Source of the DNA: a virus | IMG/VR virus record: IMGVR_UViG_3300023106_000007 | Span: 1-40,661 of that record | Length of the DNA: 40,661 nt | Reading direction: 5' to 3' (one strand) | Part shown: positions 17,119 through 22,878 of the stretch, one piece after another | How positions within the stretch are numbered: the first letter of the stretch is position 1 | How the letters are laid out: each line of letters opens with the position of its first letter | The notes under the pieces: model-generated | Databases searched by the model: none | Told to the model about the DNA's origin: nothing | The model's input: the letters and a program-made list of their open reading frames with translations, nothing else | Position numbers and translations under genes: made by a program

Positions 17119-17361
17119 ATGTCAGAACAAAAGAACACAACAGGAGATGAGCAAGTAATAATTGAGTGCTCTGGATCAGCAAGTCCTTTGGGTGGGTATG
17201 GGTATTCAGTAACGGCTTGGGATGGCACCACGGCTGCGATAGAAAGGTATCTGACCAATGCAAAGCTATTTTGGCGCATTGCTGAATCAGCTGAGATAGA
17301 TGCATGTATTGCATCGCTGCCTGAAGACACAAAGCCTATCAGGATAACTGTACCGGCATAA
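17119..17361 (+). CDS. Hypothetical protein between fibres and lysis block
   Basis: An 80-residue acidic protein (VIIECSGSASPLGGYGYSV, ERYLTNAKLFWRIAESAEID) with no membrane segment. It has an A-rich upstream sequence (ACAATAAAAATATAAAGAGATG) and its stop overlaps the next ATG by one base (TAATGG). I do not recognise the family; it may be a small virion or fibre-assembly protein. Confidence 0.68.
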   Translation: MSEQKNTTGDEQVIIECSGSASPLGGYGYSVTAWDGTTAAIERYLTNAKLFWRIAESAEIDACIASLPEDTKPIRITVPA

Positions 17362-17783
17362 TGGGAAAGTACTTCTACCTTAAGGCTTGGAAGCTTTGGC
17401 TGCCGTGTGATCTACTTGCTGTAACGCTTATCATTGGTGAGCTATGGTGGCATTATGTAAATAAAAGCTGCCCTGATCATAAATACCCAAATGGCGCCAC
17501 GGCTGATATTTCGTCTTACCTGTGGTTTTCATTCAATGGGATAAACAGGATCATGTGGGCGCTGCTGGCGGTATGGTTTTGCTTATTCCCGGATAAGGAT
17601 CATAGGGGCACCGCATTAGTGGCTTTAGCTTACTTTATAATTGATTACATCGTTTTCTTTTATTCAGGCAGCCAAAGCTTTCAAATAATGATTTGTGAGT
17701 ATATTTGCGTAGGGATATTATTTATAATAAATGGCAGGAGGATATCTAAGATATTATCAGACAGGGCTAAAACAACCGCATGA
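17361..17783 (+). CDS. Multi-pass membrane protein
   Basis: A 140-residue very hydrophobic protein with about four predicted membrane segments (around residues 12-30, 52-72, 83-102 and 108-125), a short loop containing KSCPDHKYPNG and a positively charged C-terminus (NGRRISKILSDR). It begins one base into the previous stop and is followed by the possible spanin pair. It may act in lysis or superinfection exclusion, but I recognise no family. Confidence 0.72.
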   Translation: MGKYFYLKAWKLWLPCDLLAVTLIIGELWWHYVNKSCPDHKYPNGATADISSYLWFSFNGINRIMWALLAVWFCLFPDKDHRGTALVALAYFIIDYIVFFYSGSQSFQIMICEYICVGILFIINGRRISKILSDRAKTTA

Positions 17784-17789
17784 TGAGTA

Positions 17790-18182
17790 ATGCTAAACTA
17801 TGCAAAGGGAATCTTAGAGGCAATAAGGCAGTACAACAAAGATCCGGGCCTGCGGATAGCCCTTATATTGGGCTTATCGGTAATGGGTGGGCTTTACTAC
17901 GCCTTTAAAGGAAAGGATGCCCGTAATGATGCTAATTGTGACGATAAGGACAGAACAATCGCATTGATACGTGGATTGCTTACAAAGCAGGTGGTGAAAA
18001 CAGACAGCGTTCAGGTAGAGAACTCGGGGCTTAAGACACAGATACTTTCATTAAGCGTATCTTTGATAAAGACAAGGGCTGATGCTGACAGTGCAAAGGC
18101 AGTATTCTATCAAACGCAATGGAAGAGGTCGGACAGCTTATACACTAATAGCCTAAAGCCGGCAATAAATAAAAAAAGATGA
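17790..18182 (+). CDS. Possible inner-membrane spanin (Rz-like)
   Basis: A 130-residue protein with one N-terminal membrane segment (about residues 22-40, LRIALILGLSVMGGLYYAF) followed by a charged, helix-forming domain (VENSGLKTQILSLSVSLIKT, RADADSAKAVFYQ), the topology of an i-spanin. The next gene overlaps by four bases (18179-18182) and has a signal-peptide-like start, as in Rz/Rz1 pairs. Spanins fuse inner and outer membranes in the last step of lysis in diderm hosts. The assignment is from topology and position, not sequence family. Confidence 0.6.
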   Translation: MLNYAKGILEAIRQYNKDPGLRIALILGLSVMGGLYYAFKGKDARNDANCDDKDRTIALIRGLLTKQVVKTDSVQVENSGLKTQILSLSVSLIKTRADADSAKAVFYQTQWKRSDSLYTNSLKPAINKKR

Positions 18183-18568
18183 TGCATAACGGATTCATAG
18201 GTTTTATATTCTTTATGCTGATTACAGGAGTAGGCAGCATGGGGCAGACTATGCCACCTGATAGCTCATCTGTAATACTGTTGCCTATTTCCAGCCCTGC
18301 AGACAGCAGCGTTTATTTTGCGGAGATTCGCAGAGGGGAATATTGGGCACGTCAGAAAGCAAGAGACTCATCCATTGCAGCCAATGCCAGGAAGAGAAAC
18401 TTAAATGCTATTTATGTGCTGGTTAATAAAAAGCCGGATACATTTATCAAGTATATTGAAATCCCTGCGGCAATAGAGTACGGGAATGGATCAGCGGAAG
18501 ACTATGCACCTGCTGACAGCGTAAAGAAGAAGACGAAAGTGGGGAAGTTCCTGAGCAGGATATTTTAA
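18179..18568 (+). CDS. Exported protein, possible outer-membrane partner of the spanin
   Basis: A 129-residue protein with a signal-peptide-like start (about residues 5-21, GFIGFIFFMLITGVGSMGQ), then a Ser/Pro-rich stretch and a charged C-terminal half ending in KKKTKVGKFLSRIF. It overlaps the possible i-spanin gene, so an o-spanin role is attractive. However, no lipobox cysteine follows the hydrophobic segment, which a typical o-spanin would have. It may therefore be a secreted or periplasmic protein of other function. Confidence 0.55.
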   Translation: MMHNGFIGFIFFMLITGVGSMGQTMPPDSSSVILLPISSPADSSVYFAEIRRGEYWARQKARDSSIAANARKRNLNAIYVLVNKKPDTFIKYIEIPAAIEYGNGSAEDYAPADSVKKKTKVGKFLSRIF

Positions 18569-18595
18569 TTACTCAATACATAAAACTTGATACTT

Positions 18596-18862
18596 ATGAG
18601 CTTAACAAACCTTCCATCAACCATATTCACGCTAAAGGTGCGTGACTTCCTTAAAGGGCTTATAATGGCTGTAGGTACTCCTGTATTATACATGGTGCAG
18701 GAATTGATACCTAATTGGCCTTTAAATCCTATTGAAAAAGCAGGATTATCCGCTTTGGTTACATACCTTATTAAGAACTTCTTTACAAACGATACGGCTA
18801 CAGCTGTAAAGGTTGTGCAGGAGGCTCAGGAAAAGAAGATTGAAAAGCAGGGCCAATTATAA
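18596..18862 (+). CDS. Holin
   Basis: An 88-residue protein with one or two hydrophobic segments (LKGLIMAVGTPVLYMVQEL and AGLSALVTYLIKNFF) and a charged Lys/Glu/Gln-rich C-terminus, a layout common among Bacteroidota phage holins. I prefer the ATG at 18596 over an upstream TTG at 18587. Holins permeabilise the inner membrane and time lysis. It ends the tail/lysis operon; a terminator follows 30 bases later. The endolysin is encoded about 1.8 kb further on. Confidence 0.75.
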   Translation: MSLTNLPSTIFTLKVRDFLKGLIMAVGTPVLYMVQELIPNWPLNPIEKAGLSALVTYLIKNFFTNDTATAVKVVQEAQEKKIEKQGQL

Positions 18863-18892
18863 TATTTTCATAAGCAGTTTAGTTTTGGTAAC

Positions 18893-18920
18893 AGGCGGCG
18901 TTTCTACGCTGCTTTTTTTA
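18893..18920 (+). terminator. Intrinsic terminator after the holin gene
   Basis: A stem of AGGCGGCG (18893-18900) with CGCTGCTT (18907-18914), including two G-U pairs, around a six-base loop, followed by a T run. It closes the late tail/lysis transcript. Confidence 0.75.
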
Positions 18921-18959
18921 TACGAAATATTTTCCATTTAAAAAAGAGTAAGTTTACTA

Positions 18960-18990
18960 TTTTATTTTTGACCGGTGCTTTGTATGTTTG
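18960..18990 (+). promoter_or_regulatory. Probable Bacteroidota promoter for the hexapeptide-repeat gene
   Basis: TATGTTTG (18983-18990) matches the -7 consensus TAnnTTTG. At the standard 19-base spacing upstream lies TTTT (18960-18963), three of four matches to TTTG. The start codon of the repeat gene follows 26 bases after the box. A terminator precedes it, so the gene appears to be its own transcription unit. Confidence 0.6.
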
Positions 18991-19015
18991 CAATTCACAA
19001 TTAAAAACTTTCAAA

Positions 19016-19642
19016 ATGAAGTACTTCAAATTAACTACGACAAGTAAGGTCAACTTATTTGGCATTACACTTTTTCAATTAGAATTTTCTGTTGACTGCG
19101 TTTGGGGAAAGAAAGGAGATAAAGCGGGGTGGATAGAAAGCGAAGAAACAAAGTTAGGCGATGCTCGGGTGTATGGCGATGCTCTGGTGTTAGGCGATGC
19201 TCAGGTGTATGGCAATGCTCGGGTGTCAGGCAATGCTCTGGTGTCAGGCAATGCTCTGGTGTTAGGCGATGCTCAGGTGTATGGCAATGCTCGGGTGTCA
19301 GGCAATGCTCAGGTGTATGGCAATGCTCGGGTGTCAGGCAATGCTCAGGTGTCAGGCAATGCTCAGGTGTTAGGCGATGCTCTGGTGTTAGGCGATGCTC
19401 AGGTGTATGGCAATGCTCGGGTGTATGGCGGAGAGTGGAAAGAATCCCCATTGCAAATTCAGGGAACTATGCATTTCGTTACCACATCATCCAAAACAGA
19501 ATTAAATATTGGCTGTAAAAAGTTCACATTTAATTTTTGGAAAGAAAACTTTAAGCAAATCGGAGAGGCTGAAGGTTATACCGAAAAGCAGATTACAGAA
19601 TATGGCTTGTATATAGATCTTGCCATATCTTTATTTTCTTAG
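19016..19642 (+). CDS. Hexapeptide-repeat (left-handed beta-helix) protein
   Basis: A 208-residue protein. Residues about 48-137 are 15 tandem copies of G-[D/N]-A-[R/L/Q]-V-[Y/L/S], the hexapeptide pattern of left-handed parallel beta-helices. The flanks are non-repetitive: an N-terminal beta region (MKYFKLTTTSKVNLFGITLF) and a C-terminal helical domain ending in YGLYIDLAISLFS. The chosen ATG has an A-rich leader; an upstream TTG at 18968 lies in the promoter. A terminator on each side and its own promoter suggest a moron-like accessory gene. It lacks visible acyltransferase residues, so I suggest a structural or binding role only. Confidence 0.8.
   Translation: MKYFKLTTTSKVNLFGITLFQLEFSVDCVWGKKGDKAGWIESEETKLGDARVYGDALVLGDAQVYGNARVSGNALVSGNALVLGDAQVYGNARVSGNAQVYGNARVSGNAQVSGNAQVLGDALVLGDAQVYGNARVYGGEWKESPLQIQGTMHFVTTSSKTELNIGCKKFTFNFWKENFKQIGEAEGYTEKQITEYGLYIDLAISLFS
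19157..19426 (+). repeat. Fifteen tandem 18-bp repeats
   Basis: Fifteen uninterrupted units of the form GGCRATGCTCNGGTGTNN (18 bases). Variation occurs at only three places: GAT/AAT, the middle base of CGG/CTG/CAG, and the last codon TAT/TTA/TCA. The unit is two times nine bases and a multiple of three, so changes in copy number keep the frame. Because the repeat stays open in several frames, long shadow ORFs appear on both strands. Confidence 0.95.
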
Positions 19643-19668
19643 CCTGTTTGTGAAAGTTCAGGCTATTA

Positions 19669-19712
19669 AAGCGGGGGCTTGGCTTGCATTAGCAGCGCCC
19701 CTGCTTATTTTT
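19669..19712 (+). terminator. Intrinsic terminator after the hexapeptide-repeat gene
   Basis: AAGCGGGGGC (19669-19678) can pair with GCGCCCCTGCTT (from about 19695) with a small bulge around a loop of about 16 bases, followed by ATTTTT. A second small inverted repeat, TAGCCTG (19640-19646) with CAGGCTA (19659-19665), begins at the gene's stop codon. Confidence 0.7.
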
Positions 19713-19743
19713 AAAAACAGCCGCAAGGCACTAACTTTATAAC

Positions 19744-19851
19744 ATGGCAGACATCACACTACCACGCCGGCTGGGATTAAACAAGGCGCAGTTTCTTTTT
19801 TTATATTTATGCGTTATTGTATTATCGCTCATCTATAAAGATTGGCTGTAA
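19744..19851 (+). CDS. Small membrane peptide upstream of the tmRNA
   Basis: A 35-residue peptide beginning MADITLPRRLGLNKAQ with a single hydrophobic segment (about residues 17-31, FLFLYLCVIVLSLIY) and the end KDWL. A weak promoter may lie directly upstream: TAACTTTA (19732-19739) with TTTT at N19 spacing (19709-19712). The box ends four bases before the ATG, so the message would be leaderless. It ends about 45 bases before the 3' half of the tmRNA and may share its transcript. Function unknown; a small lysis regulator is one possibility. Confidence 0.5.
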   Translation: MADITLPRRLGLNKAQFLFLYLCVIVLSLIYKDWL

Positions 19852-19894
19852 GAGGAAGACCCGGAATATTATGATTAAGTAATTTTAAATAAAT

Positions 19895-19956
19895 GATAAT
19901 TGCCTGACGATTATTAGACGCTTGTTTGGACGGCGGTTCGAGCCCGCCCACCTCCA
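19895..19956 (+). ncRNA. tmRNA acceptor piece (3' half, encoded first)
   Basis: This carries the helix-2 3' strand, the T-arm and the 3' acceptor strand with discriminator A19956. The GGAC immediately before the T-stem and the layout T-stem, 7-base TTCGAGC loop, 7-base acceptor strand align position by position with the end of E. coli tmRNA. The 5' boundary is not visible. The spacer (19957-20005) that would be removed contains a 7-bp hairpin, CGCTAAC (19977-19983) with GTTAGTG (19991-19997). Confidence 0.83.
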
Positions 19957-20005
19957 CAGCTTAATTGCTATTTGAACGCTAACCGGCCGCGTTAGTGCCG
20001 TTTTC

Positions 20006-20125
20006 GGGGGTGCTTTGGTTTTGACAGCAAGTAGTAGATAGTAATAGATTATCAGTAAACAGTAAACGGCAACGTTACACCAATGTTTGCAACTGCTCAT
20101 AGAGCAGCGGCATAACACGAGACTT
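20006..20125 (+). ncRNA. tmRNA coding piece (5' half with tag frame)
   Basis: It starts with the 5' acceptor strand GGGGGTG and the D-loop region. The tag frame opens at a GGC resume codon (20068) after two AGTAAAC copies (20054-20067) and reads GNVTPMFATAHRAAA before TAA (20113-20115). The Ala-rich end resembles known proteolysis tags. Upstream bases CAGTAAAC somewhat resemble the AAUAGUC context before the E. coli resume codon. No T-arm follows; the transcript instead meets a terminator hairpin. Confidence 0.8.
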
Positions 20126-20154
20126 GCCCCCTGCGACAATGGGGGCTACTTTTT
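20126..20154 (+). terminator. Intrinsic terminator after the tmRNA tag
   Basis: A perfect stem, GCCCCC (20126-20131) with GGGGGC (20141-20146), nine-base loop, then TACTTTTT. It sits 10 bases after the tag stop codon and likely ends the tmRNA precursor; part of the stem may also belong to the mature coding piece. Confidence 0.8.
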
Positions 20155-20195
20155 AAAGATCTTTAACAGCCCTGACGGGTACAAACTTTAACACA

Positions 20196-20384
20196 ATGGA
20201 AAACATATCACAAGCACAGGCGCAGGCCAACGCTGTAAAGCTTATTACTATCTGCGAGACATGGCAGAAGATTAAGCCGTTTGCCGGGTTGATACACACA
20301 CTGCTATTCTTCAGCAAGAAGGCCCGGGCAGCATTTGACACACTCGTAGACGTGGCAGACGGCATCTGCCCGAGTGAGCAATGA
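20196..20384 (+). CDS. Hypothetical protein after the tmRNA
   Basis: A 62-residue protein beginning MENISQAQAQANAVK, largely helical with a moderately hydrophobic centre (PFAGLIHTLLFF). The stop overlaps the next ATG by four bases. It lies in a three-gene unit that ends with the endolysin. No family recognised. Confidence 0.62.
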   Translation: MENISQAQAQANAVKLITICETWQKIKPFAGLIHTLLFFSKKARAAFDTLVDVADGICPSEQ

Positions 20385-20653
20385 TAACAGATACATACAC
20401 CACGGAGGTAGATCCGCAGGAAGGGACGCCCGGATTCAGAGTTAAAATAATGAAGGATAATCCAAAAGAGAATCCGGTACATTATGAAATAAAATGCATG
20501 CAGGATATTGCCGATTGCATAACACCTGAAAATCTGGAAAAGTTCTACACTGAATTTGGCCAGGTACTTCTTAATTTGAGCATAGCAAAAGAGGCTGCAA
20601 AATTACACAACGTAAAAATTGAATTTCCATCTTTTGAGTATATTGACGATTAA
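20381..20653 (+). CDS. Hypothetical protein upstream of the endolysin
   Basis: A 90-residue acidic protein (TEVDPQEGTPGFRVKIMKDN) with a helical C-terminal half (ENLEKFYTEFGQVLLNLSIA). ATGA-type overlap with the previous gene and 15 bases before the endolysin start indicate one operon. Function unknown. Confidence 0.66.
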   Translation: MITDTYTTEVDPQEGTPGFRVKIMKDNPKENPVHYEIKCMQDIADCITPENLEKFYTEFGQVLLNLSIAKEAAKLHNVKIEFPSFEYIDD

Positions 20654-20668
20654 AAAACTACAATTACC

Positions 20669-21178
20669 ATGACCAAAAAAGACTTCGTTGCAAAGCTTTA
20701 CCCGTATGCGCTGCAATGCCAAAAGGAAACGGGGATACATCCGCTTGCGATACTTGCGCAGGCTGCCCTGGAATCGGGCTGGGGAGAGGTATCGCCGGGC
20801 AATATGTACTTCGGCATAAAGGACACAGACGGCGTAAATGGTAATGAGCAATTATTGACCACTACAGAGTATAGCAGCCGGGCCAATTATCCTTTTCCTA
20901 ATATAATCAGCATTACACCTGTAATGATTGGTAATAAGAAGATGTTTAAGTACAAGATAAAGGGCTACTTCCGCAAGTATAAAACGCCTGCGGAAAGCTT
21001 TATTGATCATGGTAAATTCTTTATGCAGAACGGTCGATATGCCGCTGCTATGAAGGTTGCAGGCGATTACAATAAATTCTTTGATGCTATTGCGGCTGCA
21101 GGCTATGCCACAGCCCCAACTTACGCCAAGGATCTGAAAGATATTGCTGACGGGCTTGTAAAGTACGTGCCCGCATAA
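20669..21178 (+). CDS. Endolysin, glucosaminidase (FlgJ/LytG-like) family
   Basis: A 169-residue peptidoglycan hydrolase of the beta-N-acetylglucosaminidase type. The catalytic glutamate is in AQAALESGWGE (E35), followed by NMYFGIK and the C-terminal AGYATAPTYAKDLKDI, typical for the family. No signal peptide is present, so release through the holin pore is expected. It ends an operon of three genes and is followed by a strong terminator. Confidence 0.9.
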   Translation: MTKKDFVAKLYPYALQCQKETGIHPLAILAQAALESGWGEVSPGNMYFGIKDTDGVNGNEQLLTTTEYSSRANYPFPNIISITPVMIGNKKMFKYKIKGYFRKYKTPAESFIDHGKFFMQNGRYAAAMKVAGDYNKFFDAIAAAGYATAPTYAKDLKDIADGLVKYVPA

Positions 21179-21211
21179 AATAGTTGTTAGTTTGGTTGTT
21201 TTAAAGGTTAA

Positions 21212-21240
21212 ATGCCCCGCTGTAAAAGGCGGGGTATTTT
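21212..21240 (+). terminator. Intrinsic terminator after the endolysin
   Basis: CCCCGC (21215-21220) pairs with GCGGGG (21229-21234), extended by flanking A-T pairs, with an eight-base loop and ATTTTATT after it. It separates the lysis unit from the early region. Confidence 0.8.
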
Positions 21241-21259
21241 ATTATGTGGATAACTTTAT

Positions 21260-21291
21260 TAGTTTATTAAACTAAATAAATGCTATCTTTA
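21260..21291 (+). promoter_or_regulatory. Candidate early promoter with palindromic operator
   Basis: A perfect palindrome, TAGTTTA-T-TAAACTA (21260-21274), lies just upstream of a -7-like box TATCTTTA (21284-21291). The palindrome covers the place expected for the -33 element, so a bound dimer would block polymerase. The first early gene starts 38 bases after the box and a terminator precedes the region. No exact TTTG -33 is present. Confidence 0.5.
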
Positions 21292-21329
21292 CAAAGTCAA
21301 TAAGACGAAACAATAAAACATTTAGCAAA

Positions 21330-21755
21330 ATGAAAAACGCATACCCGAAAGAAGTAACAGAGTATATGATCAATAATAATATCAATATCGGAGGCTGGTA
21401 TGCTTTAGGTGGGGAAGACGGTATTAAAAAGCAGATCATTTCAGTTGAATTAAATGATTATTGGGGATGGCAGATTGTACTGGATGACAAATCTAAATTT
21501 CGAATATCACTCCCCTGGTGGAATGTTTCAACAACTGCGCCGGCGCAAAAAGAAGAAGAAGATGAAGAATTAGTTGTAGATAACAGGAAAAATCATGATG
21601 CGATTTTTTTTAAAATAAAAGAAAGATATCGAATTGTCTGTGACAAGAAAAGCCTAATGTACTCTAAAGGCAAAGGGAATAATATGAGAAATGCTTACTA
21701 CTCGCAGGAATTGGATCTATTGCGATCTCAGCTATCACAATACAAACAAAACTAA
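21330..21755 (+). CDS. First early gene, hypothetical
   Basis: A 141-residue protein. The N-terminal 70 residues are beta-rich (GGWYALGGEDGIKKQIISVE, WGWQIVLDDKSKFRISLPWW); an acidic linker (EEEDEELV) follows, then a basic C-terminal domain (KIKERYRIVCDKKSLMYSKGK). It is the first gene after the palindrome-marked promoter, so it should be among the first made after infection. No family recognised. Confidence 0.68.
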   Translation: MKNAYPKEVTEYMINNNINIGGWYALGGEDGIKKQIISVELNDYWGWQIVLDDKSKFRISLPWWNVSTTAPAQKEEEDEELVVDNRKNHDAIFFKIKERYRIVCDKKSLMYSKGKGNNMRNAYYSQELDLLRSQLSQYKQN

Positions 21756-21820
21756 AATAGCTAAATGCCGGGAACGGGCAACCAAGTACCGGCACTTTCA
21801 AAAAAAAAATAAAATATATA

Positions 21821-22009
21821 ATGGCAGTAAAGAAAATGGGGAGGCCTCCCGTAAAGGCATCAGAAAGAAAAGTAGAGGTAAAAACCACTGCACAATACAA
21901 GCATAGGGCAAAAGCAAAAAAAGCTATTGATAAGATTGTAAAGGACATTCCCCTAATGATCGCCTATGCCGACGGAAACGCAATAATTGTAGAAAACGCA
22001 AACCTTTAA
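21821..22009 (+). CDS. Small basic protein, possible DNA-binding
   Basis: A 62-residue, Lys-rich protein with MGRPPVKASERK near the N-terminus, an AT-hook-like GRPP followed by a basic region and a helix (KHRAKAKKAIDKIVKDI). Small phage proteins of this type often precede ribbon-helix-helix-like domains, so nucleic-acid binding is plausible. A hairpin, TGCCGG with CCGGCA, lies in the 65-base gap before it (about 21763-21798). Confidence 0.6.
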   Translation: MAVKKMGRPPVKASERKVEVKTTAQYKHRAKAKKAIDKIVKDIPLMIAYADGNAIIVENANL

Positions 22010-22034
22010 CCGGGCACACGCCCACAAACTAATA

Positions 22035-22292
22035 ATGATGAAACAAACTGACACATTGCCAACCACAACTAAAGAGCAACTCGCCCTTACCGCCGCAAAA
22101 GCTATAGTGGCTGATTTTACAACGTGCAACCAGGTGCCTACTGCTACCGGCCACCAGGAGCACGATATGCCATTCTCTGCCGCTATGCGCTGCGCTGAAT
22201 ACCATGTGGCAGGATTGATACGTGATACCGTTACATGCCCTGCAATCAACCTGCATTGGATTGAAGTGCAAAAAGCGTTAAAGCATGTCTAA
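22035..22292 (+). CDS. Hypothetical early protein
   Basis: An 85-residue protein beginning MMKQTDTLPTTTKEQLAL. It carries His/Cys residues (HQEHDMPFSAAMRCAEYHV) and a helical C-terminus (INLHWIEVQKALKHV). The 3' end overlaps the next small gene by eight bases. No family recognised. Confidence 0.62.
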   Translation: MMKQTDTLPTTTKEQLALTAAKAIVADFTTCNQVPTATGHQEHDMPFSAAMRCAEYHVAGLIRDTVTCPAINLHWIEVQKALKHV

Positions 22293-22428
22293 GCGCCGCC
22301 GCTCTGATCGGGCTATGAAGATACTGGCATTGCTGCAGCAAAGGACAGGGTGCAGGGTCAGGGGATGGCGCCCGACAAGGGCAGCCTTAGTAACATCAGA
22401 AGAAGTAAACAATAAACTTAAAAGTTAA
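22285..22428 (+). CDS. Small Arg-rich protein
   Basis: A 47-residue strongly basic protein starting MSKRRRSDRAMKILALLQQR, with a second Arg cluster (CRVRGWRPTRA). The start overlaps the preceding gene by eight bases and the stop is three bases before the next ATG, fitting a tightly packed operon. Nucleic-acid binding is possible from composition only. Confidence 0.5.
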   Translation: MSKRRRSDRAMKILALLQQRTGCRVRGWRPTRAALVTSEEVNNKLKS

Positions 22429-22431
22429 GAT

Positions 22432-22725
22432 ATGGAAAAATTAAAAATTCTTTTGAATGTAATAGCCGAACAATTCCCAGTTAAGTGGGATCGCTGGACA
22501 AAATCAGATCAAGAAACGCCTTATTTCTGTGTTTATGGATGGATAGCAAGGAAAGACGGACAGCGGGACTTCTTAGTGGTAGAAATGTGGGAAGACCAAG
22601 AAATTAATGAGGCTTATTTTGTTACATCCAGTGCTAAATATAGCGCAATGATAAGCGAATTAATAACCGGAACAAAAGGCGATCATAACCCGTGCATCAA
22701 AATAGAAGAATTATTTAAGCAGTAA
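22432..22725 (+). CDS. Hypothetical early protein
   Basis: A 97-residue protein with mixed alpha/beta character (FPVKWDRWTKSDQETPYFCV, DFLVVEMWEDQEINEAYFV, SSAKYSAMISELI). Acidic overall, no membrane segment. No family recognised. Confidence 0.66.
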   Translation: MEKLKILLNVIAEQFPVKWDRWTKSDQETPYFCVYGWIARKDGQRDFLVVEMWEDQEINEAYFVTSSAKYSAMISELITGTKGDHNPCIKIEELFKQ

Positions 22726-22743
22726 CCATCTCTCTCCTCTCTC

Positions 22744-22869
22744 ATGTGTGTGTGGGGACTGAATACAGAGATGCATATTAGGATATGCGATAATGAAACG
22801 CATATTAAGCTCCCTTTCGGGAATAAGTTTGATATAATAGATGGAGAAATTATAATCTATAGTAATTAA
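22744..22869 (+). CDS. Small hypothetical protein (41 residues)
   Basis: A short frame beginning MCVWGLNTEMHIRICDNETH and ending in a beta-like stretch (FDIIDGEIIIYSN). It fills the gap between two better-supported genes and begins 18 bases after the previous stop. Preceded by a CT-rich stretch (CATCTCTCTCCTCTCTC). Real but tiny, or a chance frame. Confidence 0.42.
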   Translation: MCVWGLNTEMHIRICDNETHIKLPFGNKFDIIDGEIIIYSN

Positions 22870-22878
22870 AAAAACACC

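Larger units (their letters stand above)
19895..20146 (+). ncRNA. ssrA: Circularly permuted (two-piece) tmRNA
   Basis: tmRNA rescues stalled ribosomes: charged with alanine, it adds a degradation tag. The gene is permuted. The acceptor half is upstream: GGAC (19928-19931), T-arm GGCGG-TTCGAGC-CCGCC (19932-19948), then CACCTCC (19949-19955) and discriminator A19956; CCA is not encoded. After a 49-base spacer comes the 5' half: GGGGGTG (20006-20012), the conserved D-loop region GGTTTTGACAGC (20017-20028) and the tag frame (20068-20115). The two acceptor strands pair 7/7 including G3-U70, the alanine identity pair. Further pairings support one folded molecule: CAGCAAGT (20025-20032) with GCTTGTTTG (19920-19928, one bulge), TAGTAAT (20039-20045) with ATTATTA (19910-19916), and ATTATC (20048-20053) with GATAAT (19895-19900). 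No smpB is seen, so host SmpB and AlaRS would be used. Outer ends are approximate. Confidence 0.88.

Noticed and set aside
18179-18568. Typical lipoprotein o-spanin
   Set aside because: The signal-like segment is not followed by a lipobox cysteine, so only a tentative partner role is given.
19157-19426. CRISPR array
   Set aside because: The units are directly adjacent with no spacers, are multiples of three and code for a coherent hexapeptide repeat.
19065-19518. Long reverse-strand frame with TPEH repeats and a second forward frame with CSGVRR repeats
   Set aside because: Both are out-of-frame readings of the 18-bp repeat array, which by chance has no stop in those frames. Only the frame with the hexapeptide pattern has non-repetitive, protein-like flanks and a promoter.
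19920-19956. Attachment site (attP) formed by the 3' end of a host ssrA gene
   Set aside because: Many integrating elements carry such a 3' end, but no integrase is present. The matching 5' half lies just downstream with full acceptor-stem complementarity and extra helices, which a simple attP would not explain.
19885-20139. Reverse-strand 84-residue frame across the tmRNA
   Set aside because: It is antisense to conserved RNA elements and its translation shows no protein-like pattern.
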